Assembly (NCBI RefSeq): GCF_003725695.1
Contig: NZ_RJSE01000007.1
Span: 1,618,002-1,682,001, forward strand
Length of the DNA stretch: 64,000 nucleotides
Origin: Nocardioides marmoriginsengisoli
GTDB lineage: Bacteria > Actinomycetota > Actinomycetes > Propionibacteriales > Nocardioidaceae
Reading direction: 5' to 3'
A model generated the notes under the pieces. It did no database searches. It saw only the letters and a list, made by a program, of their open reading frames with translations, and was not told the origin of the DNA. This document shows positions 24,851 through 33,428 of this stretch, piece after piece; within the stretch, counting starts at the first letter, position 1, and every line of letters begins with the position of its first letter. The position numbers were made by a program, and so were the translations under genes.

Positions 24851-25771
24851 ATGAGCCCCCGTCACGTCGCCCTCGCCACCCTGGTCGCCGTGATCTGGGG
24901 GTTCAACTTCGTCGTGATCGAGTGGGGGATGGGGGACATCCCGCCGCTGCTCTTCGTGGCGCTGAGGTTCGCCGCGGTCGTCGTACCGGCGGCGTTCTTC
25001 GTGCCCCGCCCCGAGGCCGGCTGGCGGACGGTCGCGCTGGTCGGGATCTTCATGTCGCTGGGCCAGTTCGGCTTCCTGTACACCTCGATGGACCTCGGGA
25101 TGCCGCCCGGCCTGGCGGCCCTGGTGCTCCAGGCGCAGGTCCTGTTCACGGTGCTGATCGCCGCGCTCTGGCTGCGGGAGCCGCCGACCCGGCAGCAGCT
25201 GGCCGGCGTGCTCGTCGGTGCCGCCGGCCTGGCGGTCGTCGGGATCGGCCGGGGTGGGCACGTCCCGCTGGTCGCCCTGCTGCTCTGCCTGGCCGGTGCG
25301 TTGTCCTGGGGCATCGGGAACGTGGTCTCGCGTCGAGCCGGCGTGAAGTCCGGTCTGTCGATGGCGGTCTGGTCGTCGCTGGTGGTCCCGGTGCCGCTGG
25401 TCCTGCTCAGCCTGGTCGTCGACGGACCGGCGCAGGTCGGGGACGCGCTCACCCAGCTGGACGGGCGTGCGGCGCTCTCCACGCTCTACACCGCCGGGCT
25501 GGCGTCGCTGGTCGGGTACTCGATCTTCAACGGGCTGCTCGCCCGCTACCCGGCCTCCTCGGTGGTGCCGTTCGTGCTGATCGCGCCACCGGTGGCAATG
25601 CTCAGCGCCTGGATCCTCCTCGACGAGGCGCCCAACGCGGCCGAGGCGGTCGGCGGTCTGGTGGTCCTCGCCGGCGTCCTGGTCGCCCTCCGCCGTACCG
25701 GTGAACGACCCACGCTGCCCGTTTCGGACCGGTCTGAACCGCGGTCTCCACAGGTTTCCTCCACCGTCTGA
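24851..25771 (+). CDS. EamA/DMT superfamily transporter
   Basis: A 306-residue protein of about ten membrane helices in two EamA repeats: HVALATLVAVIWGFNFVVIEWGMGD opens the first, and VALLLCLAGALSWGIGNVVSRRAG the second. Members export amino acids, nucleosides or other metabolites. ATG 24851 is chosen because the first helix begins right after it; an in-frame ATG at 24791 would lie inside the operator region. Divergent LysR gene upstream is the likely regulator. Confidence 0.82.
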   Translation: MSPRHVALATLVAVIWGFNFVVIEWGMGDIPPLLFVALRFAAVVVPAAFFVPRPEAGWRTVALVGIFMSLGQFGFLYTSMDLGMPPGLAALVLQAQVLFTVLIAALWLREPPTRQQLAGVLVGAAGLAVVGIGRGGHVPLVALLLCLAGALSWGIGNVVSRRAGVKSGLSMAVWSSLVVPVPLVLLSLVVDGPAQVGDALTQLDGRAALSTLYTAGLASLVGYSIFNGLLARYPASSVVPFVLIAPPVAMLSAWILLDEAPNAAEAVGGLVVLAGVLVALRRTGERPTLPVSDRSEPRSPQVSSTV

Positions 25772-25798
25772 CGGCGCGACCCCAACTGCACCAATTCG

Positions 25799-25827
25799 AT
25801 TCGCCTCCCGTTCACCTGGGGGGAGCC
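25799..25827 (+). promoter_or_regulatory. PHO box upstream of the pst/surface operon
   Basis: Direct repeat units at 11-base spacing: ATTCGCC (25799-25805), GTTCACC (25810-25816) and a degenerate GGGAGCC (25821-25827). The middle unit GTTCACCTGGG agrees fully with the Streptomyces PhoP unit GTTCAYYYRG. It lies about 109 bases before the pstC GTG start. This points to activation by PhoP under phosphate limitation. The rest of the 25772-25924 gap shows no other clear signal. Confidence 0.6.
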
Positions 25828-25924
25828 TTCTGGTCTCCGCCGGTAGCCACTGTGCGTCGTGGAAGCGGGCCCCACCCGCCTCTACGGGACTCGGCCCGTC
25901 GCTACGAACGATTCAGAGGCATGT

Positions 25925-26947
25925 GTGTCGACCGCAGTCGAGGTCCCTCCGGGCACGGCGCCCCCGGCGCGTCCCCGAAGGTCGCTGACCTCGCGGCCCA
26001 CCGGCGCCGACATCGTCTTCCACCGGGTCACCTCGACCAGCGCGATCATCGTGCTCGGGATCATGCTGCTGGTCGGCAGCTTCCTGGCGCTGCGTGCCGC
26101 CGACGCGCTCAGCGTCGCCAAGCTCGACTTCCTGACCGAGACCAAGTGGGAGCCGGACGCCCACCACTTCGGGATCGCCGGCGTCCTCACCGGGACGGTC
26201 CTGATCGGCCTGGTCGCCATCCTCTTCGCGGTACCGCTGGCGACCGCGACCGCGCTGTACATCAGTGAGTACGCGCCGGCACGGCTGCAGCGCACCTTCA
26301 TCACCCTGATCGACCTGATGGCCGCGGTCCCCAGCGTCGTCTACGGCCTCTGGGGCTTCTTCTTCCTGCAGAACCAGGTGGTCCCGCTGGCCCAGTGGAT
26401 CTCGGAGCGCTTCGGGTGGCTGCCGTTCCTCGGCATCGACACCGAGGGGTACGTGAAGGGCAGCGCGACCTCCCAGAACACCGTCTTCACCTCCTCCACG
26501 TTCATCGCCGGGATCGTGGTCGCGTTCATGGTCACCCCGATCATGTGCGCCCTGATGCGCGAGGCCTTCTCGCAGGCGCCGATCGGTGAGCGCGAGGGCG
26601 CCTACGCGCTCGGCAGCACCAAGTGGGGCATGATCCGCACCGTCGTGCTGCCGTTCGGCAAGGGCGGCATCATCGGCGGCTCGATGCTCGGCCTGGGCCG
26701 CGCCCTCGGCGAGACGATCGCGGTCTACATGGTGCTCTCGGTGGTGCCGGCGTTCCAGCCGAACATCTTCCAGAACGGCGGCAGCTCGGTCTCGTCGCTG
26801 ATCGCGCTGCGGTACGGCGAGGCCCAGGAGTTCTCGCTCTCCGCGCTCTTCGCCGCCGGGCTGGCGCTCTTCCTGATGACGATGGCGATCAACTTCACCG
26901 CCTCCACGATCGTGGCCCGCAGCCGATCGGGGGCGGAGAGCGGATGA
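25925..26947 (+). CDS. pstC: phosphate ABC transporter permease PstC
   Basis: A 340-residue inner-membrane permease. After a ~30-residue basic/proline-rich cytoplasmic start, six membrane helices follow, and the ABC-contacting loop EGAYALGSTKWGMIRTVVLPFGKGGIIGG is clear. GTG 25925 with AGAGG nine bases upstream is chosen; the in-frame extension to 25859 has no matching family sequence. It pairs with the PstA half of the next gene, which it overlaps (ATGA), and with PstB encoded 12 kb downstream. Confidence 0.9.
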   Translation: MSTAVEVPPGTAPPARPRRSLTSRPTGADIVFHRVTSTSAIIVLGIMLLVGSFLALRAADALSVAKLDFLTETKWEPDAHHFGIAGVLTGTVLIGLVAILFAVPLATATALYISEYAPARLQRTFITLIDLMAAVPSVVYGLWGFFFLQNQVVPLAQWISERFGWLPFLGIDTEGYVKGSATSQNTVFTSSTFIAGIVVAFMVTPIMCALMREAFSQAPIGEREGAYALGSTKWGMIRTVVLPFGKGGIIGGSMLGLGRALGETIAVYMVLSVVPAFQPNIFQNGGSSVSSLIALRYGEAQEFSLSALFAAGLALFLMTMAINFTASTIVARSRSGAESG

Positions 26948-29751
26948 GCGTCGACACCACCTCGAGGCCGGCGACGTTCCTGCCGACCAGGACCGAGCGC
27001 CAGGACGGGACCCACGCCGTCCCGCGATCGATCGGCACGATCAAGCGAGACGACGTCCTCGCCCTCGTCGGCGCCCTCGGAGCGGCCGCGGCGACCACGG
27101 CCGCCCTGGTGTCGCTGATGCCGATCACCGGTCCGATCGCCTGCGCCGTCATCGGCTACGCCCTGTTCCTCGGCTACTACGCGGCGCTGGTCGCGCTCGA
27201 GGAGAGCGCCCAGGTGGTCCGCGCCCGGCTCGCCTCGGCGGTGATCCACACGCTCAGCCTGATCCTGCTCACCGTGCTGATCCTGGTCGTCGGCTACACC
27301 CTGGTCCGCGGCGGCGAGGCGATGGTGCACTGGAATTTCTACACCCAGGACATGGAGGTCACCCGGCCGACCGACCCGTTGACGGTCGGCGGCATCAAGC
27401 ACGCGATCGTCGGCACCCTGGAGCAGATCACCATCGCGCTGATCATCACGGTGCCGCTCGGTGTCCTCTGCGCGGTCTACCTCAACGAGTTCCCAGGCCG
27501 GTTCGCCCGGGTCGCGCGCACCGTCGTCGAGGCGATGACGGCGCTGCCCAGCGTCATCGCCGGCCTGTTCATCTACGCGGTCTGGATCGTCGCCCTCGGC
27601 CACGAGAAGAGCGGCTACGCGGCGGCCTTCGCGATCAGCGTGATGATGCTGCCGATCATCATCCGTGCTGCCGACGTGGTGCTCCGGCTGGTGCCCGGCC
27701 ACCTCAAGGAGGCGTCGTACGCGCTCGGCACCAGCCACTGGCGCACGGTCTGGCACGTGGTCCTGCCGACCTCCCGCTCCGGCCTCACCACGGCCGTCAT
27801 CCTCGGCGCCGCTCGCGGCATCGGCGAGACCTCTCCGGTGCTGCTCACGGCCGGCTTCAACAACGCACTGAACGCGAACCCAGCGAAGGGCCCCCAAGTG
27901 TCACTCCCGCTCCAGGCATTCTCCGCCGTCCGCTCTCCCCAGGAGGCGATGGTCACCCGTGGCTTCGGAACCGCGGCCTTCCTGCTGATCCTGGTGCTGG
28001 TGATGTTCGTGATCGCCCGGATCATCGGCGGTCGCGGGCCCGGGCAGCTCAACGCGCGGCAGCGCCGCAAGATCGCCCGCGACTCGCAGCGCGACCAGCA
28101 GCGGTTCGCCCAAAGGTCGGCCCAGAGGTCGGCAGGGCGTGCGGTGATCCGTGCCGGTGCCGTCCTCGCCGCGCTGGGCCTGCTGGCCGGCGTGACGTTG
28201 CGCCCGAGCCAGCCGGCCTCGGCGGCGGACAACTCCTACGTCCCGATCTCAGGGTCCGGGTCGAGCTGGTCGGCGAACGCGATCAAGGACTGGCAGGCCA
28301 ACGTCGTCAAGTACGGCATGAAGGTCAACTACAACGGCGACGCCGGTTCCTCGGTCGGACGCAACGAGTTCAAGAACGCCACCGTGGACTTCGGCGTCTC
28401 CGAGATCCCCTACGGCCTGACCGACGGCGGGGTCACCGACCAGCCGCCGACCTTCAAGTACGCCTACATGCCGATCGTGGCCGGCGGCACCGCGTTCATG
28501 TACAACCTGAAGATCGGTGGCAAGAAGGTCACCAACCTGCGGCTCTCCGGCACCAACATCGCCCGGATCTTCACCGGCAAGGCGACGATGTGGAACGACG
28601 CCGCCATCAAGAAGGACAACCCCGGCCTGGCGATGCCGGCCCGGCGGATCGTCCCGGTGGTCCGCTCGGACGGTTCCGGTACGACGGCCCAGCTGACCAC
28701 CTGGCTCTCCAAGCGCTACCAGTCGCTCTGGGACCCGTACTGCAAGTCGGCCGGGCGGTCGACGCCGTGCGGCATCACCTCGTCGTACCCGGTGAAGTCG
28801 GGCAGCGGCTTCACCGCCCAGTCCGGGTCGCTCGGTGTCTCCGGCTACGTCGCCCAGAAGCAGAACGAGGGCACCATCACGTACGTCGAGTACTCCTACG
28901 CGCGGAACACCGGCTTCCCGGTGGCCAAGCTGCTGAACAAGAAGGGGTACTACGTCGAGCCGACCGCGGGCAACGTCGCCGTCGGGCTGCTGAAGGCGCA
29001 GATCAACAACAACGCCGGATCGGTGAACTACCTGACCCAGATCCTGGACGGCGTCTACGACAACCCGGACGCGCGCGCGTACCCGCTGTCGAGCTACTCG
29101 TACATGATCGTGCCGCTCGAGGTCCGCGGCGCGTTCAGCACCGCCAAGGGCAAGACCCTGGCCGCGTTCGCGAACTACTTCCTCTGCGACGGCCAGCAGC
29201 AGGCCGACTCGCTCGGCTACTCGCCGCTGCCGCGGAACCTGGTCCAGGCCGGCCTCAACCAGGTCAAGCGGATCCCGGGCTCCTCCGGGACGGTCGACAT
29301 CTCCAAGTGCCGCAACCCCACGTTCTCCTCGTCCAGCCCGAACCTGCTCGCCACGACGGCCAAGTTCCCGCCCGCGTGCGACAAGGCCGGCACGACCCAG
29401 TGCACGACCGGCACCGGGGGCGCCCAGGCGCCGACCGGGACCAGCTCGGGAGGCGGCACCACGACCGGCAACGGCACCGGCGGGACCGGGAGCCCCGGGA
29501 CCGGCACCCCGGGGACCGAGGTGCCGGGAGCCGGGAGCACACCGGGCACGATCGATCCGGACACCGGCCAGCCGATCGCCGACGGCGGGGAGACCAGCTC
29601 CCAGCCGGTCTCCGGAACCGCGCAGACCCTGGGCGCCGACTACTCGACCGGGACCCAGACCGCGCTGATGGTGATCGCCGGTCTCGCCCTGCTGCTGGTC
29701 GTGATGCTGCCGCCGCTGGTGGCCCAGCTGGCCCGGAGGAGGACCCCGTGA
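26944..29751 (+). CDS. PstA permease fused in frame to a PstS-type phosphate-binding domain
   Basis: One uninterrupted 935-codon frame. Residues 1-385: PstA-like permease with two extra N-terminal helices and the EASYALGTSHWRTVWHVVLP coupling loop near 255. Residues 385-400: basic linker. From 401 (GTG 28144) a signal-peptide-like helix ends in PASAAD, then a PstS-type domain (ISGSGSSWSANAIKDW, GDAGSSVGR, VDFGVSEIPYG, RSDGSGTT near 574). A Gly/Thr/Pro-rich linker and a final helix with RRR (about 907-935) anchor it. Separate pstA and pstS are the rule. The product may stay one chain or be cut at the internal ASA site; GTG 28144 could also start a free PstS. There is no lipobox. AGGAGG near the 3' end serves the next gene. 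Confidence 0.82.
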   Translation: MSVDTTSRPATFLPTRTERQDGTHAVPRSIGTIKRDDVLALVGALGAAAATTAALVSLMPITGPIACAVIGYALFLGYYAALVALEESAQVVRARLASAVIHTLSLILLTVLILVVGYTLVRGGEAMVHWNFYTQDMEVTRPTDPLTVGGIKHAIVGTLEQITIALIITVPLGVLCAVYLNEFPGRFARVARTVVEAMTALPSVIAGLFIYAVWIVALGHEKSGYAAAFAISVMMLPIIIRAADVVLRLVPGHLKEASYALGTSHWRTVWHVVLPTSRSGLTTAVILGAARGIGETSPVLLTAGFNNALNANPAKGPQVSLPLQAFSAVRSPQEAMVTRGFGTAAFLLILVLVMFVIARIIGGRGPGQLNARQRRKIARDSQRDQQRFAQRSAQRSAGRAVIRAGAVLAALGLLAGVTLRPSQPASAADNSYVPISGSGSSWSANAIKDWQANVVKYGMKVNYNGDAGSSVGRNEFKNATVDFGVSEIPYGLTDGGVTDQPPTFKYAYMPIVAGGTAFMYNLKIGGKKVTNLRLSGTNIARIFTGKATMWNDAAIKKDNPGLAMPARRIVPVVRSDGSGTTAQLTTWLSKRYQSLWDPYCKSAGRSTPCGITSSYPVKSGSGFTAQSGSLGVSGYVAQKQNEGTITYVEYSYARNTGFPVAKLLNKKGYYVEPTAGNVAVGLLKAQINNNAGSVNYLTQILDGVYDNPDARAYPLSSYSYMIVPLEVRGAFSTAKGKTLAAFANYFLCDGQQQADSLGYSPLPRNLVQAGLNQVKRIPGSSGTVDISKCRNPTFSSSSPNLLATTAKFPPACDKAGTTQCTTGTGGAQAPTGTSSGGGTTTGNGTGGTGSPGTGTPGTEVPGAGSTPGTIDPDTGQPIADGGETSSQPVSGTAQTLGADYSTGTQTALMVIAGLALLLVVMLPPLVAQLARRRTP

Positions 29752-32174
29752 TCGCGCGTCGTGCCCTGGCCGCCGGTGTCGCGCTCGGCGCGGTGCTGGT
29801 CTCGCTGATCGCGCTCGGGACCCCGACCGGAGCGGTCGCGGCTGAGGACGACGGCTCGCTGACGGTGACCGGGGCGGGCCGGTTCGAAGACCTCAAGGTG
29901 ACGATCAGCCAGCACACCCACCTGCGCAACCAGGTGATCCGGGTCTCCTGGACCGGCGGCGAGCAGAGCACCACCAGCGGCCGCAACTTCTTCAACAACT
30001 ACCTGCAGATCATGCAGTGCTGGGGAGACGAGAGCGGCCCGAAGCGGGAGAAGTGCCAGTACGGCGGCATCTTCGACGACCCGCGCGGCGGTGCGTCGAC
30101 CTCGACCCGGGAGATCCTCAACGACGGTCAGCACGACGACCCGGACGAGACCTACACGGCACCGTTCCCGAAGACCGCCCTGGTGCCGTTCGAGTCGGTG
30201 ACCGGCAAGGTCGTCACCACGAGGCGCAACGAGTTCTTCGACACCCAGTCGACCAACGAGATCGACTACGGCCGGACCTCCAACGACGGCACCGGCGAGG
30301 AGTTCTTCGAGGTGCAGACCGGTCGCGAGGCGGCCGGGCTCGGCTGCGGCGTGGTCAAGGACGACGGCGACCCCCGGGACTGCTGGCTGGTGGTGGTGCC
30401 GCGCGACACGAAGGAGGTCACCGGCGCGGACGTCTCCGAGACGCCGTCGAACCGGCTGGAGACCTCGCCGCTGGCCGCGTCCAACTTCGCCCACGCGATC
30501 AGCTTCCGGCTGAAGTTCGACCCGGTCGGCACCACCTGCTCGATCGACTCGGCGGAGCGCCGGGTGCTCGGCAACGAGTCGGCAGCCGAGGCGGTCGGCC
30601 AGTGGCAGCCCGAGCTGTGCGACGCCACCGGGGCCAACTTCGGCTACTCGCAGATCGCCGACCAGAGCGCCCGTGCCCAGGCGCTGACCGAGACCCCCTG
30701 GCTGTCGCTGGTCAACCGGCCGCTGGACGCCGATCTGAACAGCGACGGCCGGTTGCTCGCCTACGCCCCGGTCGCGGTCAATGCCGTCGGCATCGGGGTG
30801 GTCGTCGAACGGGTCCCCAAGGACGGCCCGTACGACCCGGACCGGAACACCGGCTCGACGCCGGAGGTGAAGGCCAAGCGCGGCACCCGGGTGCTCGACG
30901 TGAAGCTGAACGCCCGGCTGGTGGCCAAGCTGCTCACCCAGTCCTACCTCGGCTCGATCACCGGCAGCACCGCGCACGTCGCCGGCAACCCGCGGTCGCT
31001 GACCGACGACAAGGAGTTCCTGGCGCTCAACCCCGAGTTCAACCAGCTGCAGTACATCGGGCAGCTCTACTCGATCACCAACCCGCTCGGCCTGGCCGAT
31101 GCCAACCGCTCGATCTGGGAGTGGATCAAGTCCGACCCGGCAGCGCGCGCGTTCATCGCCGGCACCCCGGCGAAGGTCGGCGGTCAGACGGTGAAGGTGA
31201 ACCCGTTCTACAAGGGCATGGACCTGGACCGGCAGGACTTCCCGCGCTCCGACCCGACCTGCGTGAAGTTCCCGGCGGCGTTGAACCAGGCCGACTTCTG
31301 CGCGCTGGACCACCTGGCCTACGCGGCGGACTTCCACTCGGCGTCGCGCGGCGCGATCCGCGGCATGACGCTGGCGAACGACACCTGGGACCTGGCGGCG
31401 ATCCCGCCCCGGTACAAGCAGAACCCGGCCCAGGCCCCGGGGGAGCGCGCCGTCCTGGTGCTGACCGACACCGCGACCGCGGCCCGCTTCAAGCTCTCGA
31501 TGGCCAAGCTGCAGAACGCCTCGGGGGCGTTCATCTCGCCGACGAACGCCGGGATGAGCGCCGCCCTCGGAGCGATGAAGCCGTCCGGGACGGCCGGCGT
31601 CCTGGCGGCGAACCCGGGGACCAAGGTGAAGGCGGCGTACCCGCTGACCGAGGTCACCTACGCGATGACGGCGCCGCGGCAGCTCAAGAAGGACGAGGCC
31701 GCCGACTACGCCGGCTTCGTCAAGTACGCCGGGGGTCCCGGACAGACGCCGGGGATCTCGCCGGGGGAGCTCCCAGAGGGCTACCTGCCGCTACCGGCCG
31801 CGATGCGCAAGCAGGCGCTCGCGACCGCGGCGCTGATCGCCAAGCAGGGCGGGCCGCTGCCGGCGGCCGAGCCCACCGCCAAGCCGACCGAGGAGGGCGA
31901 CGGCGGCACGAGCACGCCGGAGACCGAGACGCCGGTCACCGAGGCACCGGTCGGCGCACCCGCCCCGCCAGGCGGTACGGCGGTCGCCCCGGTCCCGGCG
32001 GCGGTCACCCCGGCATCGGTGACCACGAAGGGGATCGAGCCCGGCGCGACCCGCTACGTGCTGCTGATCGCGCTGCTCCTCGGCGTCCTCGCCCTCTCCG
32101 CCAAACCCGCGACGTTCGCGTACGCGGCCGTCCAGAAGCTGCTGCACTCCCGACCGGATCCGCGGTCACCCTGA
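29748..32174 (+). CDS. large exported, membrane-anchored protein with PstS-like binding domain
   Basis: 808 residues from a GTG overlapping the previous stop, with AGGAGG just upstream. A signal peptide (about 1-33, ending AVAA) is followed by a long extracellular region with conserved cysteines, and from about 380 onward by segments recalling PstS (LVAKLLTQSYLGSITG, then YPLTEVTYAM and ...EGYLPLPAAMRKQAL). A Thr/Pro/Glu-rich linker leads to a C-terminal helix (about 770-795) and a basic tail. The relation to PstS is remote and based on motif order. Likely a surface solute receptor or scaffold for the Pst permease. No family name is recognised for the N-terminal half. Confidence 0.6.
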   Translation: MIARRALAAGVALGAVLVSLIALGTPTGAVAAEDDGSLTVTGAGRFEDLKVTISQHTHLRNQVIRVSWTGGEQSTTSGRNFFNNYLQIMQCWGDESGPKREKCQYGGIFDDPRGGASTSTREILNDGQHDDPDETYTAPFPKTALVPFESVTGKVVTTRRNEFFDTQSTNEIDYGRTSNDGTGEEFFEVQTGREAAGLGCGVVKDDGDPRDCWLVVVPRDTKEVTGADVSETPSNRLETSPLAASNFAHAISFRLKFDPVGTTCSIDSAERRVLGNESAAEAVGQWQPELCDATGANFGYSQIADQSARAQALTETPWLSLVNRPLDADLNSDGRLLAYAPVAVNAVGIGVVVERVPKDGPYDPDRNTGSTPEVKAKRGTRVLDVKLNARLVAKLLTQSYLGSITGSTAHVAGNPRSLTDDKEFLALNPEFNQLQYIGQLYSITNPLGLADANRSIWEWIKSDPAARAFIAGTPAKVGGQTVKVNPFYKGMDLDRQDFPRSDPTCVKFPAALNQADFCALDHLAYAADFHSASRGAIRGMTLANDTWDLAAIPPRYKQNPAQAPGERAVLVLTDTATAARFKLSMAKLQNASGAFISPTNAGMSAALGAMKPSGTAGVLAANPGTKVKAAYPLTEVTYAMTAPRQLKKDEAADYAGFVKYAGGPGQTPGISPGELPEGYLPLPAAMRKQALATAALIAKQGGPLPAAEPTAKPTEEGDGGTSTPETETPVTEAPVGAPAPPGGTAVAPVPAAVTPASVTTKGIEPGATRYVLLIALLLGVLALSAKPATFAYAAVQKLLHSRPDPRSP

Positions 32175-32246
32175 GCCCCCGGTGAGTCCCGTCATCGGGT
32201 TGGTCGAGAGCGCCCGCTCCCGGCCTAGTCCTAACAAGGAGTAGAG

Positions 32247-33389
32247 ATGAAGGTTTCCAAGCGCCTCATCGCGGCCGCCTGCGGCCTCGGTGTTGCGGTC
32301 AGCCTCATCGGTGTCAGCGTTGCCAACGCAGATCCGACCCCACTTCCCGGCAACGCTCGACCGTTGCAGGGAGTGGGATCGGACACCACTGAAGAGGTCA
32401 TGAACGGCATGTCTGAAGTCATCGTCGATGGCTCCAACAACAAGCTGATCTCTTCGTGGAACGCCAAGGGTAGCGCGGGATTCCAGACCCGGCCCAGCGG
32501 CTGCAACTACATCGGCAACAACGGCGAGTCCGCCTACGTCGAAGGACGCCGTGCGAACGGCTCCGGCGCCGGCCAGCAGGCTCTCCGGGACGCCTTCACC
32601 ACGGGCAAGACCACGTTCGGGTGCCTCGACTTCGCCCGCTCGTCCTCGGCCGCCTCGGCGTCCAACCTCGGCACCGTCGAGGTCAAGGGTCTCGCGCTCG
32701 CCACCGACTCGCTCACCTTCGCGGTGAACAAGCAGACCGCGATCCCGCGCAAGCTGACCAAGCAGAACCTGATCGACGCGTACCACTGCAACTTCGGTGG
32801 CTTCACCACCGGCGCCTGGAAGGCCCTGATCCCGCAGGCGGGTTCGGGCACCCGGAGCACCTGGCTGGGCAAGGTCGGCCTGACCGAGGGCGACCTCACC
32901 AACCCGGCGAACCTGCCGTGCGTCACCGACCAGGCGGACCTCGGTACCCGTGGCGGGTCCAACCCGCTCCAGGAGCACGACCTGCGCACCCTCAACGGCA
33001 CCTCGATCGCCCCGGTCTCCGTGGCGCAGTGGGTCTCGATGATGGGCGGCGGCGTCGACAGCGACCTGCGCGGCTCGAGCATGCTCGGCACGATCACCGC
33101 CTCCAGCGGTGAGCTCTCGTACCCGATCTCGCTCAACACGTCGTACGGCAACCTGGCCGGCACGGCCGACGACTTCGCGGCCACCCGCACGGTCTTCAAC
33201 GTCGTTCCGACGTCGATCCTGACCGGTGGCGCGAACGCCAACCCGACGGCCATCTCGGTCTTCGAGGACACCGACCCGGCGGCGGGCACGAACACCTCGA
33301 TGCTCTGCAACCGCACCGACGTCCTGGCCAAGTACGGATTCGCGCCGATCGCCACGTGCGGCACCGGATCCATCGTCAACCCGCAGTGA
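32247..33389 (+). CDS. secreted PstS-like substrate-binding protein
   Basis: 380 residues. Signal peptide with ANA cleavage region near residue 27, then GVGSDTTEEVMNGMSEVI, the opening typical of actinobacterial PstS-like proteins, AGSGTRSTW in mid-protein in the place of the phosphate-loop GSGT motif, and cysteines likely in disulfides. No lipobox and no C-terminal helix, so it should be soluble or held by partners. AAGGAG precedes the ATG by 6 bases. It is the third binding-protein-like domain in the operon, implying either different affinities or a ligand other than free phosphate. Confidence 0.75.
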   Translation: MKVSKRLIAAACGLGVAVSLIGVSVANADPTPLPGNARPLQGVGSDTTEEVMNGMSEVIVDGSNNKLISSWNAKGSAGFQTRPSGCNYIGNNGESAYVEGRRANGSGAGQQALRDAFTTGKTTFGCLDFARSSSAASASNLGTVEVKGLALATDSLTFAVNKQTAIPRKLTKQNLIDAYHCNFGGFTTGAWKALIPQAGSGTRSTWLGKVGLTEGDLTNPANLPCVTDQADLGTRGGSNPLQEHDLRTLNGTSIAPVSVAQWVSMMGGGVDSDLRGSSMLGTITASSGELSYPISLNTSYGNLAGTADDFAATRTVFNVVPTSILTGGANANPTAISVFEDTDPAAGTNTSMLCNRTDVLAKYGFAPIATCGTGSIVNPQ

Positions 33390-33428
33390 TTCCACGACAC
33401 CTCACCCCCCTCTGAAAGGAAAACTGTC

